Source: Paraliobacillus sp. PM-2 (lineage in GTDB: Bacteria; Bacillota; Bacilli; Bacillales; Amphibacillaceae). Taken from it: a stretch of 64,000 nt of DNA. The stretch covers positions 434,001-498,000 of the forward strand of contig NZ_CTEI01000002.1 of the NCBI RefSeq assembly GCF_001368815.1, written 5' to 3'. Both the position numbers and the translations under genes were made by a program. Shown in pieces: positions 52,494-60,258 of this stretch (the stretch's first letter is position 1; the number at the start of each line of letters is the position of its first letter). Under the pieces are notes generated by a model, which searched no databases, had not been told where the DNA came from, and saw nothing but the letters and a program-made list of their open reading frames with translations.

Positions 52494-53534
52494 CTAATAC
52501 TTTAGATCTTTTACATATGGTGCTGCGTGTCTTTCGTTAATTATTCCTTGTCTTAATAATCGTTTAATATCCATCGTCATGGTGTGCATGCCAAATTCCT
52601 TTGATGTTTGCATCGTATTTGGAATTTGGTGCATTTTTTCAGAACGAATAAGATTTTTCACCGCAGGTGTATTAATTAAAATTTCTGTAGCCGCCACTCT
52701 TCCCGCTTCTTTAACTAATGGAAATAGACGTTGTGATATGATCGCTTCTAACACATTTGCTAATTGAATTCTAATTTGACTCTTCTGATGTGCTGGAAAA
52801 ACATCTATAATACGTTCCATCGTTGATGACGCATCTGTTGTATGTAGTGTTCCTAACACTAAATGACCCGTTTCAGCTGCGGTAATAGCAGTAGAAATGG
52901 TTTCTAAATCTCTCATCTCACCGACTAAGATGACATCTGGGTCTTGGCGTAAGCAAGCTCGTAACCCTTTTTGAAACGTTGTCGTATCAAAACCAATTTC
53001 CCGTTGATCAATAAGACAATGATTATGTTGATGCAAATATTCTATTGGATCTTCTAGTGTAATAATATGCCGATTCATTGTTTGATTCATATAATCAATC
53101 ATTGCTGCTAATGTAGTACTTTTCCCGCTGCCTGTTGGTCCAGTGACTAAGACTAAACCTTGTGTGAGTTGTGCTACCTCTTTCATAACGTTAGGTAGGC
53201 CGAGAGAATCAATGGATGGAATGGTTGTCGGAATTGTACGTATTGCTAGTGATATACAATTTCTTTGAAAATATATATTTATTCGAAAACGAGAGATAGA
53301 CTTAATTCCATGGGATAAATCTAGTTCTCTTTCTTCTACTAACTTATCCCACATTTCTTCTGTTAAAATCTCTTTTGCCATTGCTTCGGTGTCTTCTGGA
53401 AGCAACTTATTCTCACCAAAAGCTTGCAGTCTCCCATCAACTCGAAATATTGGTTTGGCTCCCACTGTCAAATGAATATCAGAGGCATTCTTCTGATAAG
53501 CTCTAATTAACAAATCTTCTATAGAATAACTCAA
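52494..53534 (-). CDS. pilT: Type IV pilus retraction ATPase PilT
   Basis: This 346-residue hexameric ATPase has Walker A GPTGSGKSTTLAAM, the Asp box region ITLEDPIEYLHQH, Walker B LVGEMRDLETISTA, the His box LVLGTLHTTDASSTMER, and the PilT-specific C-terminal helix TPAVKNLIRSEKMHQI (AIRNLIRE type). These set it apart from PilB. It depolymerises pili, enabling twitching or DNA uptake. TTG 53534 is the probable start. Confidence 0.95.
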   Translation of the reverse strand: MSYSIEDLLIRAYQKNASDIHLTVGAKPIFRVDGRLQAFGENKLLPEDTEAMAKEILTEEMWDKLVEERELDLSHGIKSISRFRINIYFQRNCISLAIRTIPTTIPSIDSLGLPNVMKEVAQLTQGLVLVTGPTGSGKSTTLAAMIDYMNQTMNRHIITLEDPIEYLHQHNHCLIDQREIGFDTTTFQKGLRACLRQDPDVILVGEMRDLETISTAITAAETGHLVLGTLHTTDASSTMERIIDVFPAHQKSQIRIQLANVLEAIISQRLFPLVKEAGRVAATEILINTPAVKNLIRSEKMHQIPNTMQTSKEFGMHTMTMDIKRLLRQGIINERHAAPYVKDLKY

Positions 53535-53544
53535 CTTTGATCAC

Positions 53545-55170
53545 CTACTCTTCTGTCGCTACGCGTAACACTTCATCTACTGTAGTCAAACCTTTTTCTA
53601 CTTTAAATAAGCCATCTTGTAGTAAGAAACGCATATGAGTTTCTTTTAAATACGTTTTAATTTCTGACATGGTTGATTGGTTCATCATTAATGTTTTTAT
53701 GTTATCATCAATAACTAATAATTCGTGAATGGCTATTCTGCCACGATAGCCAGTCTGTCTACAACCATCGCACCCTACACCTTCATACACTTCATCTATA
53801 TCCATTTGATTATTTCTTAATAATTGCTTTTCCATTTCGGTTAACACTCGCGTTGTTTTACAATCAGGGCATATTTTTTTCACCAAACGTTGTGCCATTA
53901 CAGCACTTAAAGCAGATACCACTAAATAAGGTTCAACTTCCATATCAAATAAACGTGGTATAGCAGCAATAGCACTGTTCGTGTGAAGCGTACTAAACAC
54001 TAAGTGTCCAGTTAAAGCAGAGCGTATTGCTATCTCTGCTGTTTCACGATCTCTAATTTCGCCAACCATGATGATATTAGGATCCTGACGCAAAATCGAA
54101 CGAAGTCCTTTGGAGAAAGTTAATCCTACCGTATTGTTTACTTGTACTTGATTGATTCCTTGCAATTGATATTCTACTGGGTCTTCAATTGTAATTATAT
54201 TGACATCTTCTTGGTTAAGTTCATTAATAGACCCATATAGAGTCGTTGTCTTACCTGACCCTGTAGGACCTGTTAACAATATCAAACCAGATGGTTTTTT
54301 TATAACCTTTTGATATCTCTCTAATGTTTCAGAGGAAAAATCTAGCTCTGTAAGTTTTTTAAAAATGTTGCTTAGATCTAATATTCGAATAACAATTTTT
54401 TCTCCAAACACTGTTGGCAAGGTAGCTATTCGTAAATCAACAGGTTTGGTATCAATCACCAAGCGTATCCTACCATCTTGGGGCAATCTTGTTTCAGTAA
54501 TATCTAATTCAGATAAAATTTTCACACGAGCTGTCAGTGCATTTTGTAATTTTTTTGGTATTGTTTTTTCCGTTTGTAGCATGCCATCTACCCTGTATCT
54601 AACCACGATATTTGTTTCCATTGGATCAATATGAATATCACTTGCCTTTAAGGCAATACCAGTTTGTAAAATTTGATCTAATATTCGAATAGCAGGTGCA
54701 TCATCATCACTAATCGCTTGATCTAAATACGCATCATCTAAATCATAGTACTTATTAATTGCTTGCAAGATATCATCTTTTGTTGCTATAACAGGATTAA
54801 TTGTAAATCCAGTAGCTAATTCAAGGTAATCAATTGCATAATAATCTAAAGGGTCGTGCATCGCCACAGTTAATAAATTTTCACGTTGTTCAATCGGTAT
54901 TAGGATATTCTCTCTTGCAAATTCCTTTTGAACAAAATCCATTAACTTCGTATCAATTGGAAAGCGATACAAAGATACACTTTTTATTTTTAAATGTATT
55001 TCTAACACGTCAATTAATTGTCGTTCTGTTATATACCCTTGTTCAACCAAAGCATCGCCTAATTTTTGTTTGTCTTTCTTATGTTCGAGTACTTCAATAA
55101 TTTCTTGCTCCGTTATCAAGCCATTTTCTTTTAAGACATCACCAAGTTTACGTTTATTTCTTGCATTCAT
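53545..55170 (-). CDS. pilB: Type IV pilus assembly ATPase PilB
   Basis: This 541-residue GspE/PilB ATPase has a MshEN domain (residues 1-150, two segments like KLGDVLKENGLITEQEIIEV; a possible c-di-GMP-binding fold), Walker A GPTGSGKTTTLYGS, Walker B MVGEIRDRETAEIA, and a tetra-Cys zinc element CPDCKTT...CDGCRQTG. It powers pilus extension. It lies 10 bases upstream of pilT. Confidence 0.95.
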   Translation of the reverse strand: MNARNKRKLGDVLKENGLITEQEIIEVLEHKKDKQKLGDALVEQGYITERQLIDVLEIHLKIKSVSLYRFPIDTKLMDFVQKEFARENILIPIEQRENLLTVAMHDPLDYYAIDYLELATGFTINPVIATKDDILQAINKYYDLDDAYLDQAISDDDAPAIRILDQILQTGIALKASDIHIDPMETNIVVRYRVDGMLQTEKTIPKKLQNALTARVKILSELDITETRLPQDGRIRLVIDTKPVDLRIATLPTVFGEKIVIRILDLSNIFKKLTELDFSSETLERYQKVIKKPSGLILLTGPTGSGKTTTLYGSINELNQEDVNIITIEDPVEYQLQGINQVQVNNTVGLTFSKGLRSILRQDPNIIMVGEIRDRETAEIAIRSALTGHLVFSTLHTNSAIAAIPRLFDMEVEPYLVVSALSAVMAQRLVKKICPDCKTTRVLTEMEKQLLRNNQMDIDEVYEGVGCDGCRQTGYRGRIAIHELLVIDDNIKTLMMNQSTMSEIKTYLKETHMRFLLQDGLFKVEKGLTTVDEVLRVATEE

Positions 55171-55196
55171 TGCGATCCCTCTTCCTAATGCTTAGC

Positions 55197-56672
55197 TTAA
55201 TGTATTTCTCTCGGAGGCTCTTTTGTGATTAGATCGTCTAAAGAGGAGTTTTCAGTACTAAACGGAAAATCTCCTAGATCCACTGCTTGATAATCCACTT
55301 TTGCACCTCCACCCCCGTTAAATTCCTTACTAATAATTGCTCCGGATATGCTTACTCCACCTCCAGCATCAACTGTAGCATCGGGTGCTAAAAGGAATAA
55401 TTTTGAAAATACCCCCCCATTAAACGTTACTTTATTCCCGCCAGTTACCATATATCCATTAAACCTTCCGCCACCACTTAGTGTAACATCTGCATCTTGA
55501 GCGAATAATGAACCGTTTATGCTTTGTCCACCACTTATCTTTACTTTTTGATTTTTACCAGCTAAAAAGATATTTAGTTGCTCTGTTGAAGCATTTTGAT
55601 TCAGCGTACTACCAGCTCCTATTTTAAAATTATTTTTAACATAAATATTCACTTTCCCAGAGCCTTTTAACTCAATGACACCATTATTAATATTCAAGTT
55701 ATCAACCACTATATTATGATCTTGATCATTAGTATCAATATTCAATTTATTATTTGATTTTAAAGTAATATTTTTAAATGAAGTATCTCTATTTAAATCA
55801 AAAGTATAATTATCTGCTTGCCAGCTGTTTATATTTAGATTCCCATTTTTAATTACGTCAAAACGATTAAATGAACCGCCAATTGTTTCATCTTCTGCTA
55901 ATGTGTATGCGGGAATAATTGGGAATGAATCAACAATTGTACGATAATCAGCCCATGGAATCGCATAATGGTTTTCTTTCACCGTAGGGGGATCTCCACC
56001 AAAATGTTTGGGTAAATCAAGCGCATTATCTACTGATTCCTTTGGTACATATGCAATGCCATTTGTTATCTTTGTACCACCTGACATCTGTATTGTTTTT
56101 GCATTAGAAGAAGCAATATAGATGTCTCCTTCTATCCAGGCACCACCTTTTAAAGATATAGTACTTTTTATTACCGCTACAGCTTGCTCAGGAATAGCTA
56201 TTCCATTGTCGGATTGCCAATTGATTCGAAATGGTCTAGATACTGTTCTTACTTGATTACCTATTGTCCCTTTCGAAATAATTTGATACTCTCGTGGATT
56301 CCCATCTGTAAGTTGTTTTACTTCAATTTCAGCTATTGGATTCTCACCAAAATGCTTTGAAAAATTAGTTAATACTTTATCATTCAATGGATCTATTTTG
56401 CTATTCAATACAGCATAGAATTCTGCTTCACTACTTGTCATGCTATACACAGATGAAACAATAGAATTAATTTTTGCATAGGTTTGATGAACGCCTGCTT
56501 CTGCAATGTAGTAGGTGGATTGATAATCACGATCCTTTGTAGTTAACTTTAGATGTGCGTAGGAAACAGTAGCAATTGCTGTGCCAAGCATAGTCAAAAC
56601 AGTTAATGTTAATAAAACTAAAACGAGACTAGCACCTGATTCATTTTTCCATACTCTATCCAATCCTTTCAC
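55197..56672 (-). CDS. PilX-type protein with beta-helix-like domain
   Basis: This 491-residue protein has a class-III-like prepilin N-terminus (RVWKNESGASLVLVLLTLTV, possible cleavage G-A) and a TM helix, then an N-terminal PilX-like region. A long C-terminal half (about residues 160-480) is rich in short Gly/Asn/Val/Ile repeats (IKSTISLKGGAWIEGDIYIA, SGGGRFNGYMVTGGNKVTFN), suggesting a beta-helix or bactofilin-like solenoid. It may be a tip adhesin or minor pilin. It starts where the previous gene stops. Function is inferred. Confidence 0.7.
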   Translation of the reverse strand: MKGLDRVWKNESGASLVLVLLTLTVLTMLGTAIATVSYAHLKLTTKDRDYQSTYYIAEAGVHQTYAKINSIVSSVYSMTSSEAEFYAVLNSKIDPLNDKVLTNFSKHFGENPIAEIEVKQLTDGNPREYQIISKGTIGNQVRTVSRPFRINWQSDNGIAIPEQAVAVIKSTISLKGGAWIEGDIYIASSNAKTIQMSGGTKITNGIAYVPKESVDNALDLPKHFGGDPPTVKENHYAIPWADYRTIVDSFPIIPAYTLAEDETIGGSFNRFDVIKNGNLNINSWQADNYTFDLNRDTSFKNITLKSNNKLNIDTNDQDHNIVVDNLNINNGVIELKGSGKVNIYVKNNFKIGAGSTLNQNASTEQLNIFLAGKNQKVKISGGQSINGSLFAQDADVTLSGGGRFNGYMVTGGNKVTFNGGVFSKLFLLAPDATVDAGGGVSISGAIISKEFNGGGGAKVDYQAVDLGDFPFSTENSSLDDLITKEPPREIH

Positions 56673-57095
56673 CTACTCTCTAAAATAAATAGTCGTCTCT
56701 AAGTCACTTTGCTCTCCTTGTTTATTCGCAACACTACTAATCGCTATTCCTATCCCTGATTCGGTAATCTCAATAGTAAATTGATCAATCATTCTACTAA
56801 CCGCATCATTATTACGATACAATGTATTACCACTATGACGATATGTGTGATTACCAATGATTAATTCGTTTTCTTTTTTCATGATCTTATTTTCCGTAAC
56901 AGAACGAAGATCGGTAGTAAGCTGACTCATTACAAAGCGAACTTCATCTTGCGTTTCAATTTCATCCGTTTGTTTAATATATTGCTTCTGACCAAACAAA
57001 TGAGCTGAACTAATTAATGCAATTACAATCGACAAAATAGCTAAGACTGCTAGTAATTCAACTAATGTGATGCCTCTTTCATTTTTAAGCATCAT
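56673..57095 (-). CDS. Minor pilin, PilW/GspJ-like
   Basis: This 140-residue prepilin has leader MMLKNERG and site G-ITLVELLAVLAILSIVIALI with the +5 Glu. The short C-terminal domain includes IETQDEVRFVMSQLTTDLRS. It overlaps its neighbours by single bases. It probably primes pilus assembly with PilV and the PilX-like protein. ATG 57092 is an equal alternative start. Confidence 0.85.
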   Translation of the reverse strand: MMLKNERGITLVELLAVLAILSIVIALISSAHLFGQKQYIKQTDEIETQDEVRFVMSQLTTDLRSVTENKIMKKENELIIGNHTYRHSGNTLYRNNDAVSRMIDQFTIEITESGIGIAISSVANKQGEQSDLETTIYFRE

Positions 57096-57547
57096 TATTC
57101 CTCCTGCCCTTCAAAAAATAGCTTTGTTTCCATCTGGGCTTTTAGATTACTATTTTGATCATAGACTTTAACAATTACTGCATACAAGTCATGAATAACC
57201 TCGTTATCTTGATTCTTTGCTGGTTGAACGACTGTTTCTACTTTAAATTCTTTCTCAAAACGTACTACCTTTTCGAGATCTTTGATCGATTGATAGCTAT
57301 CTGCTTGTGAACGAATAAACTGAATGAATGCATCATAATTTAAAGTTTCTGATTCATAATAGAGCCGTTCTAATTGAGTTTGCGCAACATAGGAAGCATC
57401 CAACACATCTTCAGATACATTTGTGTTTTTTTCAGATTGGATAAAAAAAGTGAGAAAAGTAACAATAATGATTGATAATATTAAAATAGAAACGAGTACT
57501 TCAACCAAGGTTAATCCATTTTGATTTTTTAAATTGCTTCTTTGCAC
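57095..57547 (-). CDS. pilV: Minor pilin, PilV-like
   Basis: This protein of about 150 residues has leader MQRSNLKNQNG and the site G-LTLVEVLVSILILSIIIVT, with the +5 Glu, then DASYVAQTQLERLYYESETL typical of PilV. GTG 57547 is 8 bases after AGAGGTG. It is the first gene of the operon. The ~45 bases before it carry no other ORF. Confidence 0.87.
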   Translation of the reverse strand: MQRSNLKNQNGLTLVEVLVSILILSIIIVTFLTFFIQSEKNTNVSEDVLDASYVAQTQLERLYYESETLNYDAFIQFIRSQADSYQSIKDLEKVVRFEKEFKVETVVQPAKNQDNEVIHDLYAVIVKVYDQNSNLKAQMETKLFFEGQEE

Positions 57548-57601
57548 TTTCCCCACCTCTTATTATTTACATTCTCAACTGGCTCTTCTATTAAATACCA
57601 T

Positions 57602-57619
57602 ATTATACTAGTTTACTAG
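57602..57619 (-). promoter_or_regulatory. Candidate pilus operon promoter with dyad
   Basis: On the minus strand a perfect -10 TATAAT (57607-57602) is directly preceded by the dyad CTAGTAAACTAG (57619-57608). No good -35 is present at 17 bases, so activation is likely. The dyad, filling the spacer, could be an operator. No clear ComK or sigma-H pattern is seen. Confidence 0.5.
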
Positions 57620-57693
57620 GTAATAAAAGCTATATTTTTTTAACAAGTTGTGATTATTAGTATAATCTTTTATATAATCGAGAACAACCTCAG

Positions 57694-58956
57694 TCATTGG
57701 ATAGCTTTTCGAACGTGTGTTACAAACGCTAAAGATCCAACAACAAAAATAATCTCCTTATCATGATTGCTTTGTATTTTCTCTTGTAAAAATTGGCACC
57801 AATTATTTGTGATTGCTTTGTTTTTATGATTAGACAATGCTATTAATGCCTCTGCTGTTTCTGCTCGTTGATGATTAAAAGTGGTAAATGTAATCGCATC
57901 AAAAGTGGAATCAACCTGTCTGATCATTTGTTCCAGTGGTTTATCTTTAAATGCTGCAAACAATAAATGTTTTTTATAGTCTGGATACTCTTTTACAACT
58001 GTACTTCTAAATGCATTTATACTAGCCACATTATGCGCACCATCAATTATAATCATTGGATTCTGGTAGATGATCTCAAAGCGAGCTGGTATAACAGCTT
58101 TTAATAGGCCTGTTTGTATGGCTTTAAACGTGATAGACTTCTCTTGATTCATTAGTAAACGCGCACTTTTAATAGCAATGGCAGCATTATGTCTCTGATG
58201 ATCACCTACCATATTTAACTGAAAAGGAAAAACTAGATCTTCATCGTTATAAAGAGACCGCGTGTCCTGTTGTTCTGCACAAAAATCTATACCATATCGA
58301 TAGATAGCTGTTGCCTGTTCCGATGCTTTCTTTTCAATCACTTTTTTTGCACCGTTTGGTAATTGTCCAATAATAACAGGGCAATTTTTTTTAATGATAC
58401 CCGCTTTATGTGTAGCAATTGATTCCAGATGACTACCTAAATAATATGTATGATCATAATCTATTGATGTAATAATTGACAGAATAGGATTAAAGCAATT
58501 CGTTGCATCTTCCAATCCTCCCATTCCCGCTTCTATAATGGTATATGTCGTATGATCTGCAAAATATTGAAAGGCGATAGTAACCATGATTTCAAAGTTA
58601 CTAGCCGGATCATCCTGTTCGTCTAAAGTTGTTAGTGCGATATATAAATTATTAAAATATCTTAAAAAATTTTGATTAGAAATTGCTACACCATTTATCT
58701 GAATCATCCCCTGACGATTCGTTAGACTAGGCGAAGTAAATGTTCCTACAACATGGTCACTCGCTTGTAAAATTCCACTTAAAAAAGTTGCAGTAGATCC
58801 TTTACCATTCGTTCCTGCAATATGAATAGCTTGAAGCCTTTCTTCTGGATGATTACAAGCTTCTAAAAGATATTTCATGCGATGTAATCCCGGTTTTATC
58901 CCTATCGATTCTCTTATATCTAAAAATTGATTTAGTTCTTCTATTGTTTGTAGCAT
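57694..58956 (-). CDS. folC: Folylpolyglutamate/dihydrofolate synthase FolC
   Basis: This 420-residue Mur-ligase-family enzyme adds glutamates to folates. It has the P-loop HIAGTNGKGSTATFLSGILQ, the omega-loop region IEAGMGGLEDATNCF, ITSIDYDHTYYLG with its ligand His, and the C-terminal DGAHNVASINAF motif. In B. subtilis folC is directly upstream of comC; here the pilus operon promoter lies between. Length is normal. Confidence 0.95.
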   Translation of the reverse strand: MLQTIEELNQFLDIRESIGIKPGLHRMKYLLEACNHPEERLQAIHIAGTNGKGSTATFLSGILQASDHVVGTFTSPSLTNRQGMIQINGVAISNQNFLRYFNNLYIALTTLDEQDDPASNFEIMVTIAFQYFADHTTYTIIEAGMGGLEDATNCFNPILSIITSIDYDHTYYLGSHLESIATHKAGIIKKNCPVIIGQLPNGAKKVIEKKASEQATAIYRYGIDFCAEQQDTRSLYNDEDLVFPFQLNMVGDHQRHNAAIAIKSARLLMNQEKSITFKAIQTGLLKAVIPARFEIIYQNPMIIIDGAHNVASINAFRSTVVKEYPDYKKHLLFAAFKDKPLEQMIRQVDSTFDAITFTTFNHQRAETAEALIALSNHKNKAITNNWCQFLQEKIQSNHDKEIIFVVGSLAFVTHVRKAIQ

Positions 58957-59034
58957 CTTATACCTACTTCCATAACCAATGTTTTTCCGTCATAATATAG
59001 TATATCAAATCATGACAAGGAAGGTTTAGAAATA

Positions 59035-59925
59035 ATGCATGGATGGGTAATTTATAATGGACATTTACAAAGCGAGGCGTTTCTCACCTTTTCACAATGG
59101 ATACATAATGCAGGCAAGAAATTCGATATGACAATTGAACAACGAAAAAACAATGAGCTATTTGTATTATTAGATAAGGGTAAGTCGTTACTAGATACAC
59201 TAAATTACCAGAACAAGCCTGATTTCGTTATTTTCATTGATAAAGATATTGCGTTGGCAAAACAACTAGAGGCGATTGGTATTCCCGTATTTAATTCGGT
59301 ACAAGCGATTGCCACCTGCGATAATAAAGTAGACATGTATCCTGTGTTACATCAAGCTAATATTGCAATTCCCAAAACAGTCATCGCACCAAAAATATTT
59401 TCTAAAGCAAATCCAATACAACTAGCTCACTTTCATCAACTAGAGAAAATTTTTCAATATCCTTTCATTATCAAGGAAGGTTATGGTTCTTATGGGCAAC
59501 AAGTATATTTGATTCCTAATCGAGAGGAATTAGAGGTAAAAATAAGTGAAATTGCTGATCGACCATTTTTATTTCAGGAATTTATTGACTCAAGTTATGG
59601 AAGAGATCTACGTATATACGTGGTAGGCAATGAGATTGTTGCTGGATTAGCACGCACAGCGCATGATGATTTTCGCGCAAATGTTTCTGTTGGAGGTACA
59701 GTGAAGGCACACCTACCTACTATAAAAGAGCAAAAAATAGCAATTGAGGCTGCTAAAGCGGTTGGTGCTGACTTTGCGGGTGTGGATCTTTTATATGATG
59801 AAAAAGAAGAGCCGATTGTCTGTGAAGTGAACACGAGTGCACATATTAAGAATATTTATGATTATACAGGCGTAAATATTGCGGAACATATTATAACTTG
59901 GATAGTAAAAAAATTGACAAGTTAA
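59035..59925 (+). CDS. RimK-family ATP-grasp ligase
   Basis: This 296-residue ATP-grasp enzyme matches the RimK/LysX group: pre-ATP-grasp region with VFNSVQAIATCDNKVDMYPV, ATP-binding FIIKEGYGSYGQQVYL, FQEFIDSSYGRDLRIYVVGN, and metal-binding ADFAGVDLLYDEKEEPIVCE with VNTSAHIKN. It probably adds an amino acid (often glutamate) to a protein or peptide; the substrate is unknown. ATG follows AAGGAAGG. It is divergent from folC. Confidence 0.88.
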   Translation: MHGWVIYNGHLQSEAFLTFSQWIHNAGKKFDMTIEQRKNNELFVLLDKGKSLLDTLNYQNKPDFVIFIDKDIALAKQLEAIGIPVFNSVQAIATCDNKVDMYPVLHQANIAIPKTVIAPKIFSKANPIQLAHFHQLEKIFQYPFIIKEGYGSYGQQVYLIPNREELEVKISEIADRPFLFQEFIDSSYGRDLRIYVVGNEIVAGLARTAHDDFRANVSVGGTVKAHLPTIKEQKIAIEAAKAVGADFAGVDLLYDEKEEPIVCEVNTSAHIKNIYDYTGVNIAEHIITWIVKKLTS

Positions 59926-59960
59926 AATATGAGTGCCTATCACCCGTTTGTGACCAAGGA

Positions 59961-60049
59961 ATGTGCGATTTCGCCGGATAATGTGCGATTTCGCCGGATA
60001 ATGTGCGATTTCGCCGGATAATGTGCGATTTCGCCGGATAATGTGCGAT
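59961..60049. repeat. 20-bp tandem repeat, four copies plus partial
   Basis: The unit ATGTGCGATTTCGCCGGATA is repeated perfectly four times (59961-60040) and a fifth copy breaks after ATGTGCGAT. There are no spacers. It directly abuts the IS91-like fragment. Confidence 0.97.
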
Positions 60050-60194
60050 CATCTCCAGCAAAGCTGTCGATGATCGCATATTTTTTCATAACTGGACGCA
60101 TCTGACCCTTGTTTCCTTCAAAAATGCGTGGCCAGTGATCTTGGAATTTGGTTTTTAAAATATTCATTGCAAGAACAAGCACGTAACAAAGCAA
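60041..60194 (-). pseudogene. IS91-like transposase N-terminal fragment
   Basis: The minus strand reads MNILKTKFQDHWPRIFEGNK, then MRPVMKKYAIIDSF before entering the tandem repeat. The pattern ILK-x-F-x-DHW...R-x-V resembles the beginning of IS91-family (Y1 rolling-circle) transposases. Only about 40 residues remain, with no catalytic Tyr domain. I am moderately confident; a database search would settle it. Confidence 0.45.
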
Positions 60195-60223
60195 AAAAAT
60201 TTTATGCCCTCTTATTTTTCAAT

Positions 60224-60254
60224 AAAAGTCCAAGCAATTTTTGCTTGGACTTTT
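60224..60254 (-). terminator. valS terminator
   Basis: AAAAGTCCAAGCAA and TTGCTTGGACTTTT form a perfect 14-bp stem with a 3-base loop, just past the valS stop. Confidence 0.95.
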
Positions 60255-60258
60255 ATAT

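Noticed and set aside
57620-57680. ComK box upstream of the pilus operon
   Set aside because: Only one loose AAAA-N6-TTTT match is present; ComK sites need two AAAA-N5-TTTT boxes at defined spacing.
59961-60049. CRISPR-like array
   Set aside because: The repeats are directly head-to-tail with no spacers and no cas genes nearby.
59891-60194. Protein-coding ORFs over the 20-bp repeats
   Set aside because: They translate the repeat as SGEIAHYPAKSHI-type periodic peptides with no ribosome site; only the IS91-like N-terminal part may be a true gene fragment.
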